Shown: positions 16,130 through 25,622, counted from the stretch's first letter. The stretch is 44,189 bases of DNA from Propionibacteriaceae bacterium (GCA_031262485.1 JAISHO010000017.1:1-44189); one strand, 5' to 3'. Notes: generated by a model not told the origin, from the letters alone. Translations and numbers: made by a program.

Positions 16130-17049
16130 GTCTCCTCTTTGGCCCGAAGGATCTGTTCAGTCAACGCGTTGACCGGGGTGGGGACATCGTGCTCTGTCCC
16201 CAACCGCACGACGGTGCCGGCGAACAGGTCGATCTCCATGGGCCGGTGGGCCCGGGCGTCTTGCGACATCGAAGTGTAGCCGACGGCGGCCAGCGAATCG
16301 ACGGTGGCCACACACCGGGTGACGTCCTCGTCGCTGAGGTCGACTCCGTGGGCCCGGCCCACCGCCACCGTCTCCGCCATGAGCGAGACCATGTAGGCGC
16401 GGGCCTGGGCGCCCTCGGCTTGGAAGGGCCCGTAGGTCGTCTCGAGGACGGCGGAGGCCTGGTTGACGCCGACGTTGAGGACGAACTTGCGCCACTGCGC
16501 CGCTTCCATGTCGAGGGGAACCTCATGGGGCAAGCCGATCCGGGTGAGGAGGTCGTCGAGGCGGGCGACCGCTTCTGAGGGCGGGTCGTTGCGCGACTCG
16601 CCGACGTTGACGCGGCCGAGCGAGTAGTAGCGGAACCCCGCTTCGTCTCTCCCGGCGTTCGAGCCGACGCTGAAGGCGAGCGGCACGAAGGCGTCGGGGA
16701 AAGCCTGGCGGATGATCCCCTCCGAGGTCACCCCGTTGAGCAGGCTGATGATCGTCGTGGCCGGCCCGACCTGCCCGGCCACGTCGGCCAGGGCCGATTC
16801 GAGGCCCGAGGCTTTTGTGACGACGATGACGAGGTCGGCGGGGGAGAGCGTGCGATCGGCCGGATCGACGACGGCGAGGTCGTAATGCTTCCCGTTGACC
16901 GTCATCCCGTCGCGGCGCAACCGTTCGGCGCGCTCGCCGCCGGCGATGACGCGGGCGTCGACGCTGGGATCGTGGTCGAGGATCGTGGCGAGATGGGCCG
17001 CCCCGAGGGCGCCGAGGCCGATGAGGGCGATCGTGGGTGTGTCAGCCAT
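16117..17049 (-). CDS. 2-Dehydropantoate 2-reductase-like protein (PanE/ApbA family)
   Basis: NADP-dependent ketopantoate reductase family, about 310 aa, cytosolic. N-terminal Rossmann motif IALIGLGALGAAHLATIL, then VVTKASGLESALADV and LLNGVTSEG, and the C-terminal helical domain with the family's KFVLNVGVNQASAV (catalytic Lys and Asn) and the HRPMEIDLFAGTVV signature with its Glu. In pantothenate synthesis it would reduce ketopantoate. Start chosen at 17049 (MADTPTIAL), where the fold begins; the frame runs 10 codons further. No ribosome site precedes it, but TACAGT six bases upstream could be a -10 box for a leaderless mRNA. Paralogues with other substrates exist and no pan gene is nearby, so the substrate is open. 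Confidence 0.85.
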   Translation of the reverse strand: MADTPTIALIGLGALGAAHLATILDHDPSVDARVIAGGERAERLRRDGMTVNGKHYDLAVVDPADRTLSPADLVIVVTKASGLESALADVAGQVGPATTIISLLNGVTSEGIIRQAFPDAFVPLAFSVGSNAGRDEAGFRYYSLGRVNVGESRNDPPSEAVARLDDLLTRIGLPHEVPLDMEAAQWRKFVLNVGVNQASAVLETTYGPFQAEGAQARAYMVSLMAETVAVGRAHGVDLSDEDVTRCVATVDSLAAVGYTSMSQDARAHRPMEIDLFAGTVVRLGTEHDVPTPVNALTEQILRAKEETWTI

Positions 17050-17186
17050 GGGGCCACTGTAGAGCACGTCTTGTTCCACGTCGTCCCCTCTGGTGGAGTC
17101 GAAACGGCGCTGGAGCCGAGCAAGTGCGACTCACCTGAGGTGAGGTCGATCGGCTCGAACCCGGCAGAGGAGGGGGGAGCCCTTGC

Positions 17187-17219
17187 GTCCTCATAATCTT
17201 CACCGGCTCTTCATCGATG
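17187..17219 (+). promoter_or_regulatory. Pho-box-like 11-nt direct repeats
   Basis: Two adjacent 11-mers, CTTCACCGGCT (17198-17208) and CTTCATCGATG (17209-17219), match the TTCA(C/T)C core and 11-nt phasing of PhoP boxes known in Streptomyces. A weaker unit GTCCTCATAAT (17187-17197) precedes in phase. They lie 40 bp ahead of the DUF4956-polyphosphate polymerase genes. A second set stands before the lipoprotein gene. Confidence 0.5.
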
Positions 17220-17259
17220 ACCGGTTGTCCCATCAAAGATGGACGGCACAGTGAGAACC

Positions 17260-17964
17260 ATGAGTTCATCGATCCTGTTACCGCTGGCCGACGTCGTCGC
17301 CATCCTCGTCCTCGCCCTCGCGCTCTATTGGCCGCGCCATCGCCGACTCGATCTGACGATGGCTTACCTCGCCATCAACGTCGGCGTCCTCGGGGTGTCG
17401 ATCGCGCTCAGTTCGACGAGCGTCAACGCCGGACTCGGGCTCGGCCTGTTCGGCGTCCTTGCCATCATCCGTTTGCGCAGTTGTGAGCTCGACCAGCACG
17501 AGGTCGCTTATTATTTCTCTTCCCTGGCGCTCGCCGTCATCGGTGGGCTCGGGGCGAGCATGGGCTGGGGCGCGATCGTCCTCATGGGCGCGATCGTCGC
17601 CGTCCTCGCCGTCGTCGACGCTCCGGTTTTCGCTCGGCGGTACCGTTCACAATCGATCCTCATCGATCGAGCGATCGCCGACGAGGCCGCGCTGCGGGCC
17701 CGCGTCGAACAAATCTGCGGCGGACGTGTCGTCTCCTTGACGACCCGCAACATCGACCTCGTCGACGACACGACCTTGGTCGACGCCCACTATGTCGTCA
17801 GCTCGCGGCGTCGGGCAGATCGCATGACGTCGTCGTTCGATCGTGGGGCATCGCCTATCGCGGAGTCGCCCTGGTCGCCAGCCTCGGTGAGCTCCGTCCA
17901 GCCTCAGGCGGCGCCGTCTCACGGGTCCAGTGAGGTTCCCCAGGGAGCCAATCGTCTCGCCTGA
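17260..17964 (+). CDS. DUF4956 membrane protein of polyphosphate cluster
   Basis: Inner-membrane protein of about 234 aa. Four hydrophobic helices cover residues 5-130, including the family-typical NAGLGLGLFGVLAIIRLRSCELDQHEVAYYFSSLALAVIGGL; a cytosolic alpha/beta domain of about 100 residues follows, then a Ser/Pro-rich tail. No enzymatic motif is seen. DUF4956 proteins recur next to VTC-type polyphosphate polymerases, as here. By analogy with yeast VTC, whose membrane subunits carry the chain across the bilayer, I infer it anchors the polymerase or conducts polyphosphate; this is inference only. ATG 17260 is preferred over 17239, because the latter adds hydrophilic residues and lacks a ribosome site. 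Confidence 0.85.
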   Translation: MSSSILLPLADVVAILVLALALYWPRHRRLDLTMAYLAINVGVLGVSIALSSTSVNAGLGLGLFGVLAIIRLRSCELDQHEVAYYFSSLALAVIGGLGASMGWGAIVLMGAIVAVLAVVDAPVFARRYRSQSILIDRAIADEAALRARVEQICGGRVVSLTTRNIDLVDDTTLVDAHYVVSSRRRADRMTSSFDRGASPIAESPWSPASVSSVQPQAAPSHGSSEVPQGANRLA

Positions 17965-17999
17965 TGGACATCGCATCGCCTCTGGCAAGGGAATAGACG

Positions 18000-18986
18000 G
18001 TGACAAATGGGACGGAAACTGCCATGATTGACACGACGATCAACAACTCGACGGTGAGACTTGTGACACGAGAGAACGGGATCCAGCGGGATCAAGAGCA
18101 GGCGGGGCTGAAGCCGCGCCGGGGGACGACGATGGTGGTGGACACCTTCGAACCGGTCACCCTGGCCGAGTTGAACGATCACGCCGCCCTGCTGACGCGT
18201 CGCGATCGCAAGTACGCCGTCAACGCCGCGACGGCCGAGGAGTTCATCGCCGCTTTGCCGGTCGGAACCCGCGCCCTCGACATCGACGGCAATCGTTCCT
18301 TCCCCTACGCCTCGCTCTACGCCGACACCCCGCAGCGCCACTCCTTCTTGCTGGCCTCCCATGGGCGGCGACGTCGGTTCAAGATCCGCACTCGCTCCCA
18401 CGGGTATCACGCGCCCGTCTTCATGGAGATCAAAACGCCTGGTCCCCGCGGACTCATCGTCAAGGATCAAGTCGGCGCCCTGCCCAACGAGGCGGTCGAC
18501 GACCGCTCCGATCTGCCGAAGCTGTGGGGGCTGTTGGCCGAATCCGGCCTGCTCTCCGTCGCGCTCTCCGCGCTCGACTTCCGGGGGGTCACCTCTCCGG
18601 CCGTGGGAACCCTTCGGCCCTGCCTCGAGATCACCTACAACCGCTCGACTTTGCTCATGCCTGACGAGCACGCCCGCGTCACCGTCGACACCGACCTCAC
18701 CTTCCGCGCCGTCACACCCCGGTCCCACGGGGAGGGGTGGGATTCGGACGAGGAGGCCTGGCGCGGCGAGGTCGAGGTCTCCGATCCCATCACTCTCGAC
18801 GACTTCGCCATCATCGAGACGAAGACGGACGGCGCCGCCACGAGCGTCGACTTCCACCTGTGGCGCAAGGGGAAACGGCCCGACCGAGTCTCGAAATTCG
18901 GCATCGGCATGGCGTTGACCAACCCGGATCTGCCCGCCCATCGCTGGGGCCGGGTGTTGCGCGCCATCGAATCCGGGACCCTCTGA
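18000..18986 (+). CDS. VTC-domain polyphosphate polymerase
   Basis: Polymerase of the VTC4/CYTH tunnel fold that transfers the gamma-phosphate of ATP to a growing polyphosphate chain. Visible tunnel residues: LLTRRDRKYAVN at the first strand, the basic strand GRRRRFKIRTRSH, FMEIKTPGPRGLIVKDQ with Glu and Lys, RPCLEITYNRS, and the late IIETKTDG (Glu for metal). The VTC domain begins near residue 50 (FEPVTLAELNDHAALLTRRD); the first 45 residues are variable. GTG 18000 has AAGGGA seven bases before it; ATG 18024 and ATG 18132 (with GGGGGA upstream) are alternatives. It follows the DUF4956 gene by 35 bp. No SPX domain is attached, so inositol-phosphate sensing as in yeast is not expected. Confidence 0.88.
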   Translation: MTNGTETAMIDTTINNSTVRLVTRENGIQRDQEQAGLKPRRGTTMVVDTFEPVTLAELNDHAALLTRRDRKYAVNAATAEEFIAALPVGTRALDIDGNRSFPYASLYADTPQRHSFLLASHGRRRRFKIRTRSHGYHAPVFMEIKTPGPRGLIVKDQVGALPNEAVDDRSDLPKLWGLLAESGLLSVALSALDFRGVTSPAVGTLRPCLEITYNRSTLLMPDEHARVTVDTDLTFRAVTPRSHGEGWDSDEEAWRGEVEVSDPITLDDFAIIETKTDGAATSVDFHLWRKGKRPDRVSKFGIGMALTNPDLPAHRWGRVLRAIESGTL

Positions 18987-19021
18987 CCTTCCGCCGAGCG
19001 GTCCAGACATTCTCTCACTCT

Positions 19022-19054
19022 GCGGTGACCGTCGCTTCAACGTCGCTTCACACA
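19022..19054 (+). promoter_or_regulatory. Second Pho-box-like repeat set
   Basis: CGCTTCAACGT (19033-19043) and CGCTTCACACA (19044-19054) are consecutive 11-mers with TTCA at the same place, preceded in phase by a weaker GCGGTGACCGT (19022-19032). This is the same architecture as the repeats before the DUF4956 gene, 1.8 kb away, which raises confidence in both. It would give the lipoprotein gene its own phosphate-responsive promoter. Confidence 0.45.
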
Positions 19055-19161
19055 AGCGCGTCAGACTGATATCGCGACGTCCCGACATCATGAAGGATTT
19101 TTCCTTCCACTTCTCACCCTCACCCACCTGACATCGCATCGATCGAATGGGGAATCACACC

Positions 19162-21066
19162 ATGACCATGTTCACTCCACGCCGAGCCGTCGGCTTGCTG
19201 TGCGGGGGAGCCCTCGCGCTGACCGGATTGACCGGTTGCGACGGCTCGACTTTCGGATTGCCCGGTTCGGACCCCTCGTCTGGTTCCACCGAAGCGACGA
19301 ACGCGGCGGTCGCCGTGCCCGACCTCATCATGTACGACTCCGTCGCCGCGGCCATGGCCGACAACGACACCCCGGCTGAGCCGGAGGCCGCCAGCGGTGA
19401 CGAGACGGTCGTCGACCTCGCCTCCGCCACGAGCGACTCCGCCGCTGGGGTCGTCGTCGAGGGGAACATCGTCAGGCTCACCGGGCTCGGCCCCTACCGG
19501 TTGACCGGGTCGCTCGACGGGCAGGTCGTCGTCGATCCCGGCAACGGCGTCGTCCACGTCACCCTCGACGGGGCCACCATCGCCTCGGATCAACCGGGCG
19601 CGCTCATCGTCGGCGCCGGCACCGACACCGTCCACCTCCATCTCGCCGACGGTTCGAGCAGCCGCCTGAGCGATGAGGGGGTCTCGGAGGAGACCGACGC
19701 GCCCGAGGCGGCCCTCTTCTCGCGGGCCGACCTCGTCATCGACGGAATGGGCGCCTTGACGGTGGAGAGCGCCGACGGCGACGCCATCGCCTCGACCGAC
19801 GGCCTCGTCGTCGCCGGGGGAGAGATCACGACCACAGCCGGCGACGACGGGCTGCGCGGCAAGGATTATCTCGTCGTCTCGGGCGGATCCATCACCGCCA
19901 CTGGCGCTGGCGACGCCCTCAAATCGACGAACACCGAGGATGTCGCCCGCGGCTATGTTCTCATCAGCGGGGGAGAGGTGCGCGCCGACGTCGAGACCGA
20001 CTGCGTCGACGCCCAAACCGACGCGCTCGTCTCCGGCGGCACGCTCGACCTCACGTGCGGCGACGACGGCGTCCACGCCGAGGCGATCACCATCATCGAC
20101 GGCGGCGAGATCACGATCCCGGAGGCGGTCGAGGGGATCGAGGGGATGATCATCCACCTCGCCGGCGGCGTCATCGACGTCACGAGCAGCGACGACGCCG
20201 TCAACGCCGCGGGCGACCTGGGAGCGACGTCGACGACCGGCACGACCGACGCTTCCGGTGACACGACCACGGGCGACCAACCAGTTCCCCCCGGTGGCGG
20301 CCAGGGAATGCCTGGCGGCGATGTCGCCCCCTCGGCCGACTTCACCCCGGGCGCCGGTGGTCGAGGCGGGCCTCAGGGCGGCGGACAACCCGGCTCCTTC
20401 CCCAGCGGCATGCCGACCGACATGCCTCAACCGCCGCAGGGGATGCCGACCGACATGCCCATGGATATGCCGACCGATATGCCTGAGCCTCCCGCCGGGA
20501 TGCCGACGGACATGCCCACCGATATGACTGCTCCGGGTTCCGGCGCCCAGGACCGGCAGAGCGGCGGCCAAGGCGGGCCCGGCGGCGGTTTCGGTGGTTT
20601 CGGAGGCGGCATGCCCGGTGAGACGGTCGGCGCCCAGCAACTGCTCATCTCCGGTGGGACGATCACGCTCAACGCCGAGGGCGACGGCATCGACTCGAAC
20701 GGCACGGCGACGATGACCGGCGGCGATGTGCTGGTCTTCGGGCCGACCCACGCCGGCAACGGCGGCCTTGACAGCGCCTCGCCGCTCGACATCTCCGGCG
20801 GCACGCTCGTCATCACCGACAACGGCGGGATGACGCAGTCGCCCGCCTCGGATTCCGAGCAGGCCGTCCTCTTCACCCAACTGTCGAGCCGGGTCTCCGC
20901 CGGCGCCTCGATCACCGTGGTCTCCGCTGCGGGCGAGACGATCGCGGCGATCACGATGCCGAAGAACGCCTCGACGTTGACCTTCTCCTCACCGGAGTTG
21001 GAAGCAGGGCAAAGCTACGAGATCCGCGACGGGAACACGACGCTCGCCACCGTCGCCGCCAGCTAA
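19162..21066 (+). CDS. Secreted beta-helix lipoprotein, DUF4353 (carbohydrate-binding-domain-containing)
   Basis: Cell-surface protein of 634 aa. A lipoprotein signal ends in LTGLTGC. Residues 90-360 and 500-640 repeat short strands with G-G-x-I/V and D-x-D-G-x-x turns (ISGGEVRADVETDCVDAQ and similar), the look of a right-handed beta-helix seen in DUF4353 proteins. Between them lies a low-complexity stretch of Gly/Pro with four MPTDM units (20410-20526). DUF4353 proteins are often encoded beside VTC polymerase and DUF4956 genes, as here, and CotH kinase genes in other genomes. Its job is unknown; a surface anchor or acceptor for polyphosphate or glycan is a guess. ATG 19162 has GGGGA eight bases upstream; ATG 19147 lacks a ribosome site. 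It has its own Pho-like repeats. Confidence 0.83.
   Translation: MTMFTPRRAVGLLCGGALALTGLTGCDGSTFGLPGSDPSSGSTEATNAAVAVPDLIMYDSVAAAMADNDTPAEPEAASGDETVVDLASATSDSAAGVVVEGNIVRLTGLGPYRLTGSLDGQVVVDPGNGVVHVTLDGATIASDQPGALIVGAGTDTVHLHLADGSSSRLSDEGVSEETDAPEAALFSRADLVIDGMGALTVESADGDAIASTDGLVVAGGEITTTAGDDGLRGKDYLVVSGGSITATGAGDALKSTNTEDVARGYVLISGGEVRADVETDCVDAQTDALVSGGTLDLTCGDDGVHAEAITIIDGGEITIPEAVEGIEGMIIHLAGGVIDVTSSDDAVNAAGDLGATSTTGTTDASGDTTTGDQPVPPGGGQGMPGGDVAPSADFTPGAGGRGGPQGGGQPGSFPSGMPTDMPQPPQGMPTDMPMDMPTDMPEPPAGMPTDMPTDMTAPGSGAQDRQSGGQGGPGGGFGGFGGGMPGETVGAQQLLISGGTITLNAEGDGIDSNGTATMTGGDVLVFGPTHAGNGGLDSASPLDISGGTLVITDNGGMTQSPASDSEQAVLFTQLSSRVSAGASITVVSAAGETIAAITMPKNASTLTFSSPELEAGQSYEIRDGNTTLATVAAS
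20410..20526 (+). repeat. Methionine-proline repeat inside the lipoprotein gene
   Basis: Imperfect tandem codon repeats give four MPTDM units joined by PQPPQG, PMD and PEPPAG linkers. Methionines spaced three to five residues apart are common in copper(I)-binding tails of exported proteins, but this may be only a flexible spacer, as glycine/methionine/proline linkers are frequent in DUF4353 proteins. Confidence 0.7.
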
Positions 21067-21080
21067 TGGAAACGTTTGCA
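21067..21080 (+). promoter_or_regulatory. LacI-family-type operator
   Basis: TGGAAACGTTTGCA is a 14-bp inverted repeat centred on CG with one mismatched pair (positions 3 and 12), the standard form of LacI/GalR-family and cre-like sites. Its right half contains TTTGCA (21075-21080), which could serve as -35 with TACAGT at 21100-21105 as -10 (19-bp spacer). It stands upstream of the ABC importer operon and suggests repression lifted by a sugar or nucleoside signal. Confidence 0.5.
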
Positions 21081-21105
21081 GCTTTTGCATGATCAGCTCT
21101 ACAGT

Positions 21106-21149
21106 GGGGGCGGATCGACTCGCCGATGACGACGAGGAGGTCCGCCCCC
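21106..21149 (+). other. Perfect 9-bp inverted repeat in the leader of the ABC importer
   Basis: GGGGGCGGA (21106-21114) pairs with TCCGCCCCC (21141-21149); CTCG and CGAG within the loop can pair too. A second hairpin, GTCCGGA (21181-21187) with TCCGGAC (21194-21200), follows, nine bases before the AAGGA ribosome site. No known riboswitch consensus was recognised. If the TACAGT box is the -10, transcription starts inside the first arm, so it may act as DNA instead. Confidence 0.5.
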
Positions 21150-21222
21150 TGGTGTGCTTCCGAGGTTGTGGTGACCCTGAGTCCGGATCCTGTTCCGGAC
21201 CCGAATGGAAGGACTCTCCACC

Positions 21223-22449
21223 ATGCGGTCTGCCCCCCGCTTGACCATTCTCGCCGCCGCGGTCTCGCTCCTTCTCGGCGTCTCCGCCTGCGGCGCCCCG
21301 ACCGCTCCTACGGGCGGAACCGACGATGCTGGCGATGACGCCGCCGTCACCGTTCCCGAGACGCCGTCAGAAGCCGTCACCCTCAACATCCTCGACGTCG
21401 CCGGCAACCTTCAGTTGACCCAGCCGATGATCGAGAACTTCGTCGCCGCCCATCCCGAGATCGTCTCCGACGTCACCTTCGAGACCGGCACCGCCCCCGA
21501 CATGCCCGGCAAGGTCAAAGCCCAGCAAGACGCCAACCGGGTGCAGATCGATCTCATCCTGACCGGCACCGACGGCCTCGCCTCTGGCCTCTCGCAAGGT
21601 CTTTTCTTGCCGATCGCGGCGGATCACGCCGACCGGCTGACGAACATGGACAACTACCTCGAACCGGCCGCGCAGATGCAGACTCTGGCTGAGGATCAAG
21701 GCGTCGTCATCACCTACTACCCCTCCGGCCCGCTGCTGGAGTACAACCCGAACGCCGTGACCGATCCACCGAGCACCCCCGACGAACTGCTCGCCTGGGC
21801 CGCCGCCAACCCCGGCAAGTTCGGTTACGCCCGCCCCTCGAACTCGGGCCCGGCGCGCACCTTCCTCATGGGCTTGCCCTATCTCCTTGGCGACACGGAC
21901 CCGCAGGATCCCGTCAATGGCTGGGAGAAGACGTGGGCCTTCCTCAAGGAACTCGACCAGCACATCGACTACTACCCGACGGGCACGTCGCCCACGATGC
22001 AAAACCTCGGCAATGGCACCTGGGACATGATCGCGACGACGACCGGATGGGACATCAACCCGCGCGCCCTCGGCACCGTTCCGAAGGATTTCCAGGTCGC
22101 CGCCTTCGACAATTTCACCTGGGTGACGGACGCCCACTACGCCGTCGTCCCGAAGGGCGTCTCGGCCGACAAGCAGGCCGCCGTCCTCCAACTCATCCAG
22201 TTCATGCTCACCCCTGAGCAGAACGCCATCGCCTACGACACCGGCTATTTCTACCCCGGCCCGTGCGTCGAGGGCGCCACGTTGGAGATGGCGCCGCAGG
22301 AGAGCCAGGACGTCATCGCCGAATACGGCCGACCTGAATACGCCGACCTCATCGCCAGCAACGACACCGCCCTCCCACTGCCGGCTGACGCCATGGTCGA
22401 GGCCTACGACATCTGGGACCGCGAGATCGGCGCCAACAAGACTCAGTGA
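21223..22449 (+). CDS. ABC importer substrate-binding lipoprotein
   Basis: Extracytoplasmic receptor of 408 aa from the family 1/polyamine-iron type of binding proteins. The signal peptide ends in the lipobox GVSAC; the mature chain starts with an acidic, Thr/Asp-rich linker. The bilobed fold can be followed through VTLNILDVAGNLQLTQPMIENF, LILTGTDGLASGLSQGLFLPI, GPLLEYNPNAVTDPPSTPDELLAWAAANP and TWVTDAHYAVVPKG. The two permeases and the ATPase resemble PotABC/FbpABC systems, so candidates are polyamine, iron complex, phosphonate or an unusual sugar derivative; the LacI-type site upstream favours a carbon source. ATG 21223 has AAGGA nine bases upstream and starts the signal peptide cleanly. 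First gene of a four-gene operon. Confidence 0.83.
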   Translation: MRSAPRLTILAAAVSLLLGVSACGAPTAPTGGTDDAGDDAAVTVPETPSEAVTLNILDVAGNLQLTQPMIENFVAAHPEIVSDVTFETGTAPDMPGKVKAQQDANRVQIDLILTGTDGLASGLSQGLFLPIAADHADRLTNMDNYLEPAAQMQTLAEDQGVVITYYPSGPLLEYNPNAVTDPPSTPDELLAWAAANPGKFGYARPSNSGPARTFLMGLPYLLGDTDPQDPVNGWEKTWAFLKELDQHIDYYPTGTSPTMQNLGNGTWDMIATTTGWDINPRALGTVPKDFQVAAFDNFTWVTDAHYAVVPKGVSADKQAAVLQLIQFMLTPEQNAIAYDTGYFYPGPCVEGATLEMAPQESQDVIAEYGRPEYADLIASNDTALPLPADAMVEAYDIWDREIGANKTQ

Positions 22450-22498
22450 CAGAGTCGTCACTCACGCACGCCGGGCACACTCCTCCGCCCGGCCGGAT

Positions 22499-22538
22499 GT
22501 GAGGCGGGGCGTCTTCCAACCCCGGCGCCCCGCCTCAC
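22499..22538 (+). terminator. Strong intercistronic hairpin after the binding-protein gene
   Basis: GTGAGGCGGGGCG (22499-22511) pairs perfectly with CGCCCCGCCTCAC (22526-22538): 13 bp around a 14-base loop. It is followed by ACCCTTCTTTCCC, only weakly T-rich. Since the ATPase and permease genes follow on the same strand, it probably blocks 3' decay or ends part of the transcripts, leaving more receptor than membrane complex, as is common in ABC importers. Confidence 0.7.
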
Positions 22539-22634
22539 CACCCTTCTTTCCCGCCCCACGCCCGCCCTAGCCCTTCGGCCGTCTCGGCCATCCGGGCGCC
22601 CATCCCACCCTTGGTCTCACTTTCTGGAGTCGCC

Positions 22635-23736
<1,102 letters not shown>

Positions 23737-23744
<8 letters not shown>

Positions 23745-24702
23745 CACCCTCGAACGCCCCTCCACGGTTCCGGGTGGGCAGGGCGCCGCATCCGCCGAGT
23801 TCCTGACGAGCGCCCCCGCCGCCCCCCGCTCCTCGTTGCGGCACCGGTTGGCCGATCGCGGCGTCGAACCCTCCCTCCTCCTCGTCGCCCCCGCCCTCGT
23901 CTTCGTCCTTGTCTTGTTCATCTACCCCTTCCTCTACGGCGTCGGCTTGAGCTTCCAGCCAGCGTCGGGCGGGATCGGGTTGGAGAGCTACCGCGACTTC
24001 TTCACCGACCCCTATGAGTTCGGGACGATCTGGAAGACGATGCGTCTCGCCTTGCCAGCGGCCCTGTTCAACGTCATCGCGTCGATTCCGATCGCCTACA
24101 AGCTGCGCGGCCGCTTCAAAGGCAAGCGTCTCTTGGCGACAATGCTCGTCGTGCCGATCAGCCTCGGCACCGTCCTGGTGGCCGAGGGGTTGCTCAACTT
24201 CGCCGGTCGGGCCGGGTGGATCAACCGGTTCCTCCTCGCCATCGGTGTCATCGACACGCCGATCGCGCTCGTCAATAACTATTGGGGCGTGCTGTTCAGC
24301 CTCATCATCACCGGCTTCCCTTTCGCCTTCCTCCTCATCTCCTCGTATCTGTCGGGCATCGACCCGTCGTTGGAGAGGGCGGCCGCTCTCATGGGCGCCG
24401 GTTGGGGGAAACGCTTCACGAAGATCATCCTGCCCTTGCTCGCCCCCGGGCTGGCGACGACGTTCATGCTCACCTTCGTCCTCGCCTTCTCCGTCTTCCC
24501 CTCCGCCACCCTCGTCGGCGACCCGGCCGGAGCGACCCGCGTCATCTCGCTGGCCGCCTACCAGGCCTACGCCGAACAATTCAACTATTCGAAGGCGTCG
24601 GCCATCGCCATCGTCATGGGCGTCGTCGAACTCGCCGTCCTCGCCGTCGTCATGCTCTGGCGCTCCACCCTCTACCGCGGCTCGACAGGAGGCAAAGGCT
24701 GA
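23737..24702 (+). CDS. ABC importer permease 1 (PotB/FbpB-like)
   Basis: Integral membrane subunit of about 321 aa with six helices after a 45-residue cytosolic, Ala/Pro-rich lead. LLLVAPALVFVLVLFIYPFLYGVGLSF forms the first helix. The coupling helix contains the EAA-like ERAAALMGAGWGKRFTKIILPLLAPGL. ATG 23737 overlaps the ATPase gene by eight bases; a GTG three codons earlier is possible. It pairs with the next permease, with which it shares one base of the stop/start (TGATG). Confidence 0.88.
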
Positions 24703-25592
24703 TGTCAATCATCGAACGGATCCCGGCCGACGAGGACGTCACGACGAAAGGACGACGCGCCTTCCGTATCGTCGGCACGCCCTCGCAATGGATCGTCTGG
24801 GGCTGTGTGGCCCTCTTCTTCGTCTTCCTCGCCGGCGTCATCGTCTCCGTCCTCGTCAATTCCTTCGGCACCAGCTGGTTCGACGCCTGGCTGCCCGAGG
24901 GCTACACGACCCGCTGGTACGCCGAGGCCTGGGACGAGTTCGATTTGGGGCAGGTCATCTTCGTCACCCTCGAAGTCGCCCTCGCCGTCATCGTCCTCTC
25001 CGTCCTCCTCGGCGTGCCCGCCTCCTATGTGCTGGCGCGCAAGAACTTCCCCGGCAAGAAGGCGCTCTACGCCGTCTTCCTCCTGCCCGTCCTCATGCCG
25101 CCCATCACCTACGGCATCCCGCTGGCCACCGCGCTCTACCAAGCGGGATTGGCGGGGACCTTGGCCGGGGTCATCGCCGCCAACCTCGTCCCGGCCGTCC
25201 CCTTCGTCATCATGACGATGACCCCCTTCATCGAACAGATCAACCCCTCGGTCGAATCGGCCGCCCGCATGAGCGGCGCCAGCACCCTCAATGTGTTCAC
25301 CCGGGTGCTCGCCCCGCTGCTCATCCCCGGCATCCTCGCCAGTTGTGTGCTCGTCCTCGTGCGCACCGTCGGCATGTTCGAGCTCACCTTCCTCACCTCC
25401 GGGCCGACCTCGAACACGCTCGTCGTCAAGCTCTACTACGCCATGAACGCCGCCGGCATCCGCGCCCAGCAATCCGTCGACGCCATGGCCGTCGTCTACA
25501 TGGCCGTCATGCTCGTCATCCTCGTCATCGCGTTGAGGTTCGTGAATCCGACCCAGCTGGTCGCTCGGGTGCGGGACGAATCGTTGGAATGA
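24702..25592 (+). CDS. ABC importer permease 2 (PotC/YdcV-like)
   Basis: Second permease, 296 aa, six helices. The EAA-like coupling loop is ESAARMSGASTLNVFTRVLAPLLIPGI. GTSWFDAWLPEGYTTRWYAEAWDE, between helix 1 and 2, is the external loop typical of the PotC/YdcV type. Start ATG at 24702 shares a base with the preceding stop, with an AGGAGG nine bases upstream. With its partner, the ATPase and the lipoprotein it completes one importer. Confidence 0.88.
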   Translation: MSIIERIPADEDVTTKGRRAFRIVGTPSQWIVWGCVALFFVFLAGVIVSVLVNSFGTSWFDAWLPEGYTTRWYAEAWDEFDLGQVIFVTLEVALAVIVLSVLLGVPASYVLARKNFPGKKALYAVFLLPVLMPPITYGIPLATALYQAGLAGTLAGVIAANLVPAVPFVIMTMTPFIEQINPSVESAARMSGASTLNVFTRVLAPLLIPGILASCVLVLVRTVGMFELTFLTSGPTSNTLVVKLYYAMNAAGIRAQQSVDAMAVVYMAVMLVILVIALRFVNPTQLVARVRDESLE

Positions 25593-25622
25593 AAGGGTTC
25601 TGTTACATCGTCGTAATCGGCG

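Noticed and set aside
21106-21200. Known riboswitch in the leader of the ABC importer
   Set aside because: TPP, SAM, glycine, guanidine, preQ1 and cobalamin consensus elements were not recognisable; recorded only as inverted repeats.
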